A DNA stretch of 15,276 nucleotides from CBDCWA01 sp046048295 (GTDB lineage: Bacteria; Pseudomonadota; Alphaproteobacteria; Rhizobiales; Hyphomicrobiaceae), in contig JBJOGJ010000075.1 in assembly GCA_046048295.1 (NCBI GenBank), forward strand, positions 1 through 15,276. Direction: 5' to 3'. The first letter of the stretch is position 1; each line of letters starts with the position of its first letter. The translations under genes and the position numbers were made by a program. Below the pieces are notes generated by a model that ran no database searches, was not told the origin of the DNA, and saw nothing but the letters and a program-made list of their open reading frames with translations. This document shows positions 1-7,119 of the stretch, one piece after another.

Positions 1-715
1 AGGGAATTTCGCTCGAACCCATGAGGAACGACATTGGATCGCAGCCGACCACGATTGCCACCGGCATCGGCTCACCACGCTTCTCGTATTTGTCGCGATG
101 GATGCGACCGTGCTTGCCGGGCGAGATGTAGAAACCTACGCGCTTGTCATCGTGGATCATCACGCGGTAGGTGCCACAGTTTATCCAGCCCTCCTCCGGG
201 TCGCGCGTGACATTGAAGCTGCCCGTCCCGATATACCGGCCACCATCTTTCTCGTGCCACATCGGCGTCGGAAAGATATTGATGTTGACGTCATCGCCGA
301 CCATCCGGTTCTCCAAGACGGGCCCGTTGTCGACCACCTTGTGCGGGATGACCTTCAGATCCGACATATAGTGCGTACGGAACGATTTGCTCATCTCCAT
401 CTTGTCGAGATGTTCGGGGAATCCCAGCGTCATTCTCTGGCGCTTGCCGCCGAAGAAGTTCACGAGCACCCGCGAACCAGGAAGTGAGCCGGGCACGTCC
501 TTGAAGATTACGCACGGCGCATGTTCATCATGCAGGATGACCTCTGATGCCATGCCGATTTCACGCTCCCAGCTGAGGCCCGAAACCTCGCGAATCTCAC
601 CCAGCTTGTCGGCCTCTGCGATCCAATCCCTCAGGTCACGATAGCCAATATGCGGGCGGATGTTCGAAAGCCGGTCGGGTCCGCTGGCGTCCGGTGTCTT
701 TGTGCTGTCGGCCAT
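1..715 (-). CDS. UbiD family decarboxylase, partial (C-terminal part outside window)
   Basis: The first 238 residues are visible, from an ATG at 713-715 preceded by a GGGAG ribosome site; the gene continues beyond position 1. UbiD enzymes are cytoplasmic prenylated-FMN (de)carboxylases acting on aromatic or alpha,beta-unsaturated acids. The family signature is clear: GTGSFNVTRDPEEG (about residues 163-176) followed by NCGTYR (179-184). By family knowledge, its Asn and Arg match the metal/prFMN-binding Asn168 and catalytic Arg173 of fungal Fdc1. A His-containing stretch (202-206) and PMPVAIVVGCDP (217-227) follow, as is usual. The catalytic Glu/Asp residues would lie in the missing part. The gene lies 30 bp behind the TAXI-type gene on the same strand, so the two are probably co-transcribed. 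Substrate cannot be read from the sequence; UbiD itself (ubiquinone synthesis) is less likely given the catabolic surroundings. No UbiX-type flavin prenyltransferase is visible here. Confidence 0.9.
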   Translation of the reverse strand, partial: MADSTKTPDASGPDRLSNIRPHIGYRDLRDWIAEADKLGEIREVSGLSWEREIGMASEVILHDEHAPCVIFKDVPGSLPGSRVLVNFFGGKRQRMTLGFPEHLDKMEMSKSFRTHYMSDLKVIPHKVVDNGPVLENRMVGDDVNINIFPTPMWHEKDGGRYIGTGSFNVTRDPEEGWINCGTYRVMIHDDKRVGFYISPGKHGRIHRDKYEKRGEPMPVAIVVGCDPMSFLMGSSEIP

Positions 716-745
716 GGTCGTCGTCTCCCTGGATGTTTCTGGTTC

Positions 746-1639
746 TCAGCTGAGCAGTCCGAGTTTCCTGTATGCTGCGACGGCGCCCTCGTGAAGCGGA
801 ACGCCGCCGAACTCGAGTGATTTGGCGCCTTCGCTCTTCAGTGGATCGAATAGTGCACGCAGGCCCTCGAACAATGCGTTCAACTCACCGAGCCGGTCGG
901 CGCCGTTCACAATCGTCTCCGTCAACTTTGCCACCGTCTCTGCCGGAACGCCATCATGCGAGACGAGCACGTTGACGACACCCGGCTGCTGGCTGTCGGC
1001 CTTCAACGCGCTCAGCGAACCCGCCTTCATCGTTGCGCGCCTGTAGAACGAAACCGCGCCAAGGATCTTGTCGAGGTCAGCCGCATCATGCTCGAGAACA
1101 CGCAAGTCCAGCTTGCTGTCGAGGTCCGCCATGATGCGGTTAGGGATAGGGCACTGGAACTGCGCGTCGACCTTGCCTTGGCCCAGCGCCTCGCCACCGT
1201 GTTGGAAGTCGAGGTGATGTGGCTCGAAGTCGTCAAAGCTCATTCCGAGCACCCCGAATATCACGTGCGCATGCTGCGTCATTCCACTCTGCGCGAGACC
1301 GACTGAAACCCGCTTGCCCTTCATATCGCGCACGTTCTTGAGTGCACTGTCTGCACGCGTGATGAAAAACAGCGGACCGACATTCATCGGCGCCACCATT
1401 CTGAGCGCAATCTTTTCGGTGAACGGTGCCTCGGCCCGAAGCGCGCGCCCGATCCAGTTTGACGCCATGAAGCCGAACTCGATCTCACCCTTGGCCAGGC
1501 GGGAGGCATTCTGCGTGGATGCAAATGGCGAGACAACGACCTCCACCGGCTCCACATAGCCGGTTTCCTGGCAGAGAGCCTGGATGGCCTGTCCCTGGGA
1601 AAGGAACGTGCTATTTTCTTCCGCCGTACCTATCCGCAT
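746..1639 (-). CDS. TAXI-type solute-binding protein without a signal peptide
   Basis: A 297-residue protein with the TAXI (TRAP-associated extracytoplasmic immunogenic) layout. The N-terminal strand RIGTAEENSTFLSQG matches the usual GTxxxGGTYxxxG start. A sampling region with SRLAKGEIEFGFMASN follows, then the G-K-R-V-SVG segment near residue 110 (DMKGKRVSVGLAQSG). Family members normally sit in the periplasm and feed TRAP transporters. Here the binding fold begins at residue 2: there is no signal peptide. Upstream in the same frame there is no ATG, GTG or TTG before a stop at 1709-1711, and the ATG has a strong purine-rich ribosome site (GGAAGAGGAAGAG). The protein should therefore stay in the cytoplasm unless a sequencing error hides a leader. 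No TRAP membrane subunits are in the window. It is first in an operon with the UbiD gene. It may act as a ligand sensor or carrier for the decarboxylase substrate (inference). Family call firm, role unknown. Confidence 0.85.
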   Translation of the reverse strand: MRIGTAEENSTFLSQGQAIQALCQETGYVEPVEVVVSPFASTQNASRLAKGEIEFGFMASNWIGRALRAEAPFTEKIALRMVAPMNVGPLFFITRADSALKNVRDMKGKRVSVGLAQSGMTQHAHVIFGVLGMSFDDFEPHHLDFQHGGEALGQGKVDAQFQCPIPNRIMADLDSKLDLRVLEHDAADLDKILGAVSFYRRATMKAGSLSALKADSQQPGVVNVLVSHDGVPAETVAKLTETIVNGADRLGELNALFEGLRALFDPLKSEGAKSLEFGGVPLHEGAVAAYRKLGLLS

Positions 1640-1799
1640 TTCCGCTCTTCCTCTTCCAGATGACGTCTGATTATCGTCTGCACTGCATCGACGGCAGCAT
1701 GAGCCCTGCTAGTTATCAAGATTGCACGTGCCAGCGCAACGGGTTAACCCAGGAACGGCAACGATAAGGCGGAAGCCGCCGCCGAGCGAGGAAGCGACC
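1640..1799. promoter_or_regulatory. Divergent control region with two palindromes
   Basis: This 160-bp gap separates the divergent TAXI/UbiD and dehydrogenase/CoA-ligase units and should hold both promoters. Two perfect short palindromes are visible: GCACGTGC at 1724-1731 and GGGTTAACCC at 1741-1750, with centres 18 bp apart. Either could be an operator for a shared regulator, but no regulator gene is in the window. I see no convincing -35/-10 pair for either direction. Short palindromes also arise by chance. Confidence 0.4.
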
Positions 1800-2756
1800 A
1801 TGATCAGGAAACTTGCAGTCTCATCAAATTCCCTTTGCGCCCATCCGGTCATGCGCAGGCGCATGCTTGAAGCGTTTCCCGAGGCCAAGCTCTACGATGG
1901 CGATCACCGTATCGAGGATGAGGACGAGTTGATCGCCTTCCTCAAGGGCCATGACGCTGCCGTCGTCGGGTTTGAGCCCATCACCGACAAGGTACTTTCG
2001 GCGCTGCCGGAACTCAGGGTTGTCTCGAAATGGGGGGCTGGCTGCGAGAAGATCGACTTCGAGGCACTCAGGAGATACGGTGTTCGTTTCGGTTACACCT
2101 TCGGCGTGAACAAGCTTTCGGTCGCTGAGCTTACCATCGCCTTCATGATATCAGCCCTGCGCTGGATCCCGCCCCTGAATCACGCGATGCGCAACGGCGA
2201 GCGCCCGCGCAATCGCAACGGCCGCCTCCTCACCGGTCGGACCGTTGGCATCCACGGTTGCGGCAATATCGGCAAAGAGGTCGTCCGCCTCTTGCAACCC
2301 TTCGACTGCGACATTCTCGCCTGCGACGTGAAGGATTTTCCGGACTTCTATCAGGAGCATTCCGTTACGCCGGTTTCCTTCGACGAGCTTATCGCCCGTT
2401 CGGAGGTATTGACACTCCACCTGCCGAAGACGCGCCTGACACGCGGCCTCTACAACCGTGAGATCCTCGAGCGCCTGCGTCCCGATTGCGTACTGGTTAA
2501 TACCTGCCGAGGAGAGATTGTCGACGAGGACGCGCTGGCGGACATCTTGGAAGCTGGCCGAATTCCTGCCGCCTGCTTCGATGTCTTCGCCATCGAGCCG
2601 GCAATTTGCGATCGCCTACTGCAGAACCCCAACCTGCTTGCTACGCCGCATATCGGGGCGAGTACGGAGGAGACGCGCGTCATGATGGTCGATGCCGCGA
2701 TCCGCGGCCTTACCGAAAACGATCTGGTCGACCCGGCCCGCTACTACGATAATTGA
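1800..2756 (+). CDS. D-isomer-specific 2-hydroxyacid dehydrogenase (NAD-dependent)
   Basis: A 318-residue cytoplasmic oxidoreductase of the D-2-hydroxyacid dehydrogenase / phosphoglycerate dehydrogenase-like family, interconverting a 2-keto acid and a D-2-hydroxy acid. The N-terminal catalytic domain is followed by a Rossmann domain with GCGNIG (153-158) and an acidic residue after the second strand (CDVKD, Asp176), which favours NAD over NADP. The catalytic triad is complete: Arg237 in NTCRGE, Glu266 in DVFAIEP, His284 in TPHIGAST. Length is normal for the short form without an ACT domain, so it is unlikely to be SerA itself. The frame is open upstream of the chosen ATG, but that ATG has a good GAGGAA site 7-8 bases before it and matches the family start. 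First gene of the plus-strand catabolic unit, 89 bp before the CoA ligase. The substrate is not determinable here. Confidence 0.9.
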   Translation: MIRKLAVSSNSLCAHPVMRRRMLEAFPEAKLYDGDHRIEDEDELIAFLKGHDAAVVGFEPITDKVLSALPELRVVSKWGAGCEKIDFEALRRYGVRFGYTFGVNKLSVAELTIAFMISALRWIPPLNHAMRNGERPRNRNGRLLTGRTVGIHGCGNIGKEVVRLLQPFDCDILACDVKDFPDFYQEHSVTPVSFDELIARSEVLTLHLPKTRLTRGLYNREILERLRPDCVLVNTCRGEIVDEDALADILEAGRIPAACFDVFAIEPAICDRLLQNPNLLATPHIGASTEETRVMMVDAAIRGLTENDLVDPARYYDN

Positions 2757-2845
2757 CGCCAAGCGACGCACAGGCTGGACAATGGCCGCCTGGTGGCGTT
2801 CCATCGCGGCAAGGCAGGAGACGAATGTGTGAGGGAAGGAGCGAG

Positions 2846-4927
2846 ATGAAGAGCCAAGAGGTCAATTTCCGGTCGCCAGCGACTGTCCTGGCGCCAAGGT
2901 CGATCGCCATCGTCGGTGCATCCGAGCGCGCCGCCTGGCCCCGCCAGATATACACCAACATTCGCGAGGCAGGCTACGAAGGCAAGGTCCACCTCATCAA
3001 TCCCCGCCAGAAGGAGGTCTTCGGCAAGGCCTGCGTCCCGAGCCTTCTCGAGATCAAGGAGCCCGTCGACCACGCGCTGATCATCGTCCCCGCCGCCGCA
3101 GTGCCTGGCGTCCTCGAGGATGCCGTAACCGCTGGTATCAAGTCCGCCACCGTCTACTCCGCCGGTCTAGGCGACGGCGACGCGCCGGAGAGCAAGGAGC
3201 GGGGCACCTGGCTCAAGCAGTTTGCAGCCGAAAACGACATCAGGCTTGCAGGACCCAACTGCATGGGTGGCTTCTCGTACCGCGAGCGCCTGCACGCCTA
3301 CCCGAATACCGAACTGACAGCTTATCCTGCCGGCTCCATCGGCTGTGTCTTCCAGTCCGGTGGCACGCTTCAGTTCTTCATGAAGACCGGCGCCGACCGC
3401 GGATTGCGATATTCATACGGCTATTCCACCGGCAACGAGATCGACCTTGAACTGGCCGACTTCGTGAACTTCCTGGTCGATGACCCCGAAACCCGCCAGA
3501 TTGTTCTGTTCATTGAGGGAATACGCCGACCAAACGAGTTCATGGTCGCGGCCGGCCGCGCCCTGGAAGCCGGCAAGCCGATCCTCGCGATCAAGACCGG
3601 CATGACCTTGAAGTCGCAACAGGCGGCACAGTCCCATACCGGTGCAATTGGCGGCGATTACGCAGCCTTTCTTGCCATGTGCGAGCGCCACGGCATCATC
3701 CGTTGCGAAAATCTCGACGACCTCCTCGAGACGTCGCTTGCCTTCCAGGCGGGCCGCTTGCCGAAAGGTCCGAAGATCGGCTTTGTCACCACTTCGGGCG
3801 GCACTGTCGACCTCCTCTATGACTATGCCGAAACCGAGAACGCCGAATTCACTGACTTTTCACCTGATACGATCGCCCGCCTTACGCCCCTCATGCAGGA
3901 GGGCATCAAGCCGAAGAATCCGCTCGATGCCGGCATTCCGACGACGGTCCCGGCGGCCGCCGAATGGTGCCGCATCGTCCTCGACGATCCAGGGGTCGAC
4001 ATGCTGGCCTATGCAAGCCAGCTATCGCGCAAAAAGGACGCCACCCTGGATTTCTCGCCGCTCAGCCAGTTGTTGGAGTACTCCGACAAACCCGTCCTTG
4101 CCTTCTCGCGCATGATCTACCAGATGGGTCCCGGTGCCGTGGAGCAGCAGGAACGCATAGGTTTTCCTTTCCTCCAGGGCCTGCAGCCGACGCTCCGCGC
4201 GATGAATGCACTGTGGGCATTCGCCCAAAGGAAAGGCCAAACGCCGGCGCGTCCTGGACCAGTGCCCGCCAGCGACCTCGGCCCCGATGGGCTTGCGGTG
4301 GCCCTTGGCAAGCACGGCATTCGAACGCCACAGAGCGCTCTCGCCCGCGATGCCCACGAAGCGGTGGAGCAGGCCACCCGTATTGGCTTCCCCGTGGTGC
4401 TCAAGATCGAGTCCAAGGATATTCTCCACAAAACGGAGGCAGGCGGCGTCAAGCTGAATTTGCGGAACGCTCTCGATGTCGAGAATGCTGTCGCCGATCT
4501 TACGGCGTCCGCCAAGGCAGCCTATCCCGACGCCAAAGTCGACGGTTACCTCGTCCAGGAGCAGGTAGCAGGCATCGAGGCCATCGTCGGACTGCACACC
4601 GATCCGCTTTATGGACCAATGCTCGTCATCGGGGCCGGCGGCATTCTGGTGGAGCTTGTGAAGGACGTGCAGCTTGCCATGCTGCCCGTGTCCGAGGCGG
4701 ACATCGACGCAATGCTCTCGAAACTCAAGCTTTCGAAGCTTCTGGACGGCTATCGCGGCCAGCCGCCAGCCGATCGTGCGGCCCTCGTTGCCGCCGTCAA
4801 GGGGCTGTCCGATCTCTACCTCGCGAACCGTCAGCGCATCCGAGACATTGAGATCAATCCGCTGATCGTGAAGGAAAATGGCAAGGGCGCGGTCGCAGTC
4901 GACGTCCGCGTTTTATGGAACGACTAA
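2846..4927 (+). CDS. Fused acyl-CoA synthetase (NDP-forming, acetate-CoA ligase family)
   Basis: A 693-residue cytoplasmic enzyme making an acyl-CoA from an acid, CoA and a nucleoside triphosphate through a phospho-histidine intermediate. Domain order: CoA-binding Rossmann domain (about 10-135, SIAIVGASER), succinyl-CoA-synthetase-like domain (about 160-295), a second ligase domain (about 308-460, IGFVTTSGGT), and a C-terminal ATP-grasp domain (about 475-690, with VVLKIESKDILHKTEAGGV). The expected phosphorylated histidine is His264 in QSHTGAIGG. This is the alpha-beta fusion typical of bacterial members, at normal length. The frame stays open further upstream, but the ATG at 2846 has a GGGAAGGAG site directly before it and starts the conserved fold, so I use it. 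It lies between the hydroxyacid dehydrogenase and the acyl-CoA dehydrogenase (47 bp downstream), so its CoA ester is probably the substrate of the latter. Substrate specificity cannot be inferred; related enzymes handle acetate, pimelate, aromatic and other acids. Confidence 0.92.
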   Translation: MKSQEVNFRSPATVLAPRSIAIVGASERAAWPRQIYTNIREAGYEGKVHLINPRQKEVFGKACVPSLLEIKEPVDHALIIVPAAAVPGVLEDAVTAGIKSATVYSAGLGDGDAPESKERGTWLKQFAAENDIRLAGPNCMGGFSYRERLHAYPNTELTAYPAGSIGCVFQSGGTLQFFMKTGADRGLRYSYGYSTGNEIDLELADFVNFLVDDPETRQIVLFIEGIRRPNEFMVAAGRALEAGKPILAIKTGMTLKSQQAAQSHTGAIGGDYAAFLAMCERHGIIRCENLDDLLETSLAFQAGRLPKGPKIGFVTTSGGTVDLLYDYAETENAEFTDFSPDTIARLTPLMQEGIKPKNPLDAGIPTTVPAAAEWCRIVLDDPGVDMLAYASQLSRKKDATLDFSPLSQLLEYSDKPVLAFSRMIYQMGPGAVEQQERIGFPFLQGLQPTLRAMNALWAFAQRKGQTPARPGPVPASDLGPDGLAVALGKHGIRTPQSALARDAHEAVEQATRIGFPVVLKIESKDILHKTEAGGVKLNLRNALDVENAVADLTASAKAAYPDAKVDGYLVQEQVAGIEAIVGLHTDPLYGPMLVIGAGGILVELVKDVQLAMLPVSEADIDAMLSKLKLSKLLDGYRGQPPADRAALVAAVKGLSDLYLANRQRIRDIEINPLIVKENGKGAVAVDVRVLWND

Positions 4928-4974
4928 GGAGAAGGAGAGTGTGCCTCGGCACGCTGCCAGGAAAGGAAAACGCC

Positions 4975-6129
4975 ATGGATTTCGAGTTGCCGGAAGAGCT
5001 GCGCCTGTTCAAGTCAGAGTTGCGCCGTTTCGTGGACGAGGAGATGATACCGGTCGAGCGGGACACGCTCGTCGATAACGAGTTGAAGCCAGAGTACCAT
5101 GAGAAGTTCACCGCCCGCGCCAAGGAACTCGGCATCTATGGCATGGACATCCCCGAGGAATACGGCGGCCCTGGCCTTTCCATTCTTGCCAAGGCACTGA
5201 TTCACGAAGAACTTTCTCGCTCCATTGCTCTCCCGGCGCGCGGCGATGGCATCACCGGCCCAACGGTACGCCACATCCTCTACACGCTCGACGGAGAAAT
5301 GAAGGAAAAGTATCTGATGCCGGTGCTGAAGGGCGAGAAGAAGACCTGCTTCGCCCAGACTGAACCGGATGCAGGCTCCGACCCCGGCGGCATGCGCACA
5401 ACCGCCGTCCGCGATGGCGACCACTACGTTATCAACGGCGTGAAGCGCTTCATCACGGGAGCCGGCAAGGCGGATTTCATGCAGCTCATGGCTGCCACCG
5501 ACCGTGAGAAGGGATCGCGCGGCGGCATCTCCTGCTTCCTGGTCGACATGGATACGCCAGGGGTCAAGCTGACGACCACCTACCAGACGATGATGGGCGA
5601 CAAGCCCTGGGAGATCGTGCTCGACAATGTGCGCGTGCCGGCATCGAACCGCGTAGGAGCAGAAGGAGGCGGTTTCGCACTCGCCCAGAAGTGGCTGGTT
5701 GCCGGACGCGTGAAACACGGTTCACGCGCGCTGGGCGTTGCCGAACGCAGCCTCGAGATGGCCACGTCTTATGCCAAGCAGCGCTCGACATTCGGCAAAC
5801 CACTCGCCGAGCGTCAGGGCATCCAGTGGAAGTTGGCTGATATGTACATCGAACTCCAATGCGCTCGACTCCTGGTCTATAAGGCAGCGACAATGCTGGA
5901 CCAGGACGTTGATGCCCGCCAGGAAGCATTCGTGGCCAAGTATTACGCCGACGAGATGGCCTTCCGGGCAATCGATACGTGCATGCAGATTCACGGCGGC
6001 ATCGCGCTCACTACAGACCTGCCAATCGAGAAAATGTGGCGCCAACAGCGCTCCTACCGGATTACCGAGGGAGCGAGCGAGGTCATGAAGCACGTCATCT
6101 CCCGGCATGTCCTCAAGACATACGGCTGA
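4975..6129 (+). CDS. Acyl-CoA dehydrogenase (FAD-dependent)
   Basis: A 384-residue flavoenzyme introducing an alpha-beta double bond into an acyl-CoA and passing electrons to electron-transfer flavoprotein. It is the full usual length: N-terminal helical domain, the middle beta domain signature CFAQTEPDAGSDPGG (125-139), and a C-terminal helical domain with QIHGGIALTTDLPIEKMWR and RITEGASEVM. Glu365 in TEG sits where the catalytic base of the medium-chain dehydrogenase lies (family knowledge). The ATG at 4975 follows a GGAAAGGAAAACG ribosome site; the longer open frame starting near 4915 overlaps the ligase end and gives a basic extension unlike the family. Last gene of the plus-strand unit, with a terminator 27 bp after its stop. 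The chain type of the substrate is unknown. With the CoA ligase upstream it likely performs the first oxidative step on the activated acid. Confidence 0.92.
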   Translation: MDFELPEELRLFKSELRRFVDEEMIPVERDTLVDNELKPEYHEKFTARAKELGIYGMDIPEEYGGPGLSILAKALIHEELSRSIALPARGDGITGPTVRHILYTLDGEMKEKYLMPVLKGEKKTCFAQTEPDAGSDPGGMRTTAVRDGDHYVINGVKRFITGAGKADFMQLMAATDREKGSRGGISCFLVDMDTPGVKLTTTYQTMMGDKPWEIVLDNVRVPASNRVGAEGGGFALAQKWLVAGRVKHGSRALGVAERSLEMATSYAKQRSTFGKPLAERQGIQWKLADMYIELQCARLLVYKAATMLDQDVDARQEAFVAKYYADEMAFRAIDTCMQIHGGIALTTDLPIEKMWRQQRSYRITEGASEVMKHVISRHVLKTYG

Positions 6130-6155
6130 AATCGAGCCTGCGTGAGCGATATTAG

Positions 6156-6181
6156 GGCCCCGCATTCGTGCGGGGCCTTTT
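6156..6181 (+). terminator. Rho-independent terminator of the catabolic unit
   Basis: A perfect 8-bp GC stem, GGCCCCGC (6156-6163) and GCGGGGCC (6170-6177), with a 6-base loop, followed by TTTT. It begins 27 bp after the acyl-CoA dehydrogenase stop. The reverse strand lacks a T-run, so it is not an obvious terminator for the minus-strand small gene that also ends nearby (stop at 6216-6218). Confidence 0.9.
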
Positions 6182-6215
6182 CGTTGCACCGACCGCACTC
6201 CTCCATCGGCGGAGC

Positions 6216-6446
6216 TTACCGGCCGAGCGCGATCATCATGGCGAGCGTACCGACGAGCACGACGATCACCACCAGAATCGTCAGGAACTTGTTGCCCTCG
6301 GATCGCTGCGCCATGCCTTTACCGGCCCCGACCGCGGACCCTTGACCCACGCCCGCGCCCTGCTGCCCCGGCCGCCCTACGCCGTATCGCGTCGCAGCGG
6401 CTATCGCCGCGGCCTCGCGGGCATCCAATCCGTCTTCATTCGCCAT
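6216..6446 (-). CDS. Small single-pass membrane protein, unknown function
   Basis: A 76-residue protein of no family I recognise. The first half is charged, then alanine- and glycine-rich (about residues 12-45). Residues about 53-74 form one hydrophobic helix (FLTILVVIVVLVGTLAMMIALG) ending right at the C-terminus, so it should be tail-anchored in the inner membrane with the N-terminus in the cytoplasm. The ATG has a good GGAAGG site about 9 bases upstream, which supports a real gene. It stands alone, converging on the terminator of the acyl-CoA dehydrogenase unit, and its upstream side faces the palindrome-bearing gap. No signal peptide or motif beyond the helix. Confidence 0.65.
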   Translation of the reverse strand: MANEDGLDAREAAAIAAATRYGVGRPGQQGAGVGQGSAVGAGKGMAQRSEGNKFLTILVVIVVLVGTLAMMIALGR

Positions 6447-6577
6447 CGTCGCACGCCTTCCAGCTACGGCTGCTCGCTTTGCATACCATGGAACATCGTG
6501 CTCTTGTAATCAGAACAATGGGGCGCCGTAGAGGACTATCTCAGCCGGGCGCCCGTTTGGACTCGCTCATCCTGTGT

Positions 6578-6589
6578 TGCAATATTGCA
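6578..6589. promoter_or_regulatory. 12-bp perfect palindrome, possible operator
   Basis: TGCAATATTGCA is exactly self-complementary and lies in the noncoding gap. Its centre is 36 bp from that of the larger palindrome at 6611-6628, and both carry TGC/GCA half-site cores, so they could bind the same dimer. Target gene unknown: the small membrane protein gene starts 131 bp to its left. Confidence 0.4.
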
Positions 6590-6610
6590 TCGAGACGAAA
6601 AAACCAACAC

Positions 6611-6628
6611 TTGCCACATATGTGGCAA
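6611..6628. promoter_or_regulatory. 18-bp perfect palindrome, possible operator
   Basis: TTGCCACATATGTGGCAA is self-complementary over all 18 bases and sits in noncoding DNA. A perfect dyad of this length is unlikely by chance in 15 kb. Its size and layout resemble dimer sites such as the 18-bp tra boxes of LuxR-type regulators (family knowledge), but the sequence does not match a box I know, and no regulator gene is present. Confidence 0.55.
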
Positions 6629-7100
6629 CCGCATCAGTATGACGTGTCAAACTGCTGAAACAAAGTCAAAAAACCTGTCATACGATTGTCTTGGGATGTT
6701 AGTCTGCGACAACCGGCGAAACGTCGTTCAGCCCGACTAGACTGCTGAATTGGCCAAGTGCCCCGACTTTCATGCTGCAGTGCCCACTACTTCGGGCTCC
6801 ACCACTGGACTGATTCGGTTGCTCGATGCTGTTTACGAATTCCCGCAAGCTCCCGCCGTGCGATTTTTCAACAGCGCTGCTAGCAAATTCACCAACAAGA
6901 AAATCCCATAGCAGAACAATCAGTTGCGCAGCAGAGCTTGCACAATTGAAAGCCCATCGCCCACCCTGGCGGCGTCATTATGATGGCCGCTGGCCCTCGA
7001 AGCAGTTAACTTCCGTCCTCACTTGCCGCACCCGACGTCCCTGGTATGGGCGTGCCTGATCGGAAGTCGGGTCGGCGGTGGGTGTAATCGTATCAGCCAA

Positions 7101-7117
7101 GTAAGCGGGGTGCTTAT
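7101..7117 (+). promoter_or_regulatory. Hairpin holding the cold-shock gene ribosome site
   Basis: GTAAGC (7101-7106) pairs with GCTTAT (7112-7117), including one G-T pair, leaving the loop GGGGT. The only good Shine-Dalgarno-like bases (GGGG) lie in the loop, 9 bases before the ATG at 7120. A weak hairpin like this could open and close with temperature. The stem is short, so the effect is speculative. Confidence 0.35.
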
Positions 7118-7119
7118 CT

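Larger units (their letters stand above)
6447..7119. other. 673-bp gap without a convincing gene
   Basis: This stretch is more AT-rich than its neighbours, especially 6570-6700 and 6825-6950. It holds two perfect palindromes (6578-6589 and 6611-6628), listed separately, and probably the promoters of the small membrane protein and the cold-shock gene. Nearer the cold-shock gene, ACCCGAC (7030-7036) and GTCGGGT (7066-7072) can pair across 29 bases, and GCGGC/GCCGC flank ATGAT/GTCAT arms around 6970-6991. These suggest a structured 5' leader. A 77-codon open frame at 6826-7059 has no ribosome site and no recognisable protein features. I saw no tRNA, transposase or phage remnant. Confidence 0.6.

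Noticed and set aside
1722..1799. Upstream TTG start for the hydroxyacid dehydrogenase (26 extra residues)
   Set aside because: The extension is unlike the family, lacks a ribosome site and runs through the palindromes; the ATG at 1800 has a good site.
3964..4851. A 295-codon plus-strand frame inside the CoA ligase gene
   Set aside because: Out-of-frame shadow of the ATP-grasp and ligase domains; Arg-rich and without motifs.
6637..6683. Inverted repeat GTATGAC / GTCATAC
   Set aside because: Only 7 bp with 33 bases between arms in AT-rich DNA; readily explained by chance.
6826..7059. A 77-codon open frame in the gap before the cold-shock gene
   Set aside because: No ribosome site, no recognisable protein features, and a composition that looks like translated noncoding DNA.
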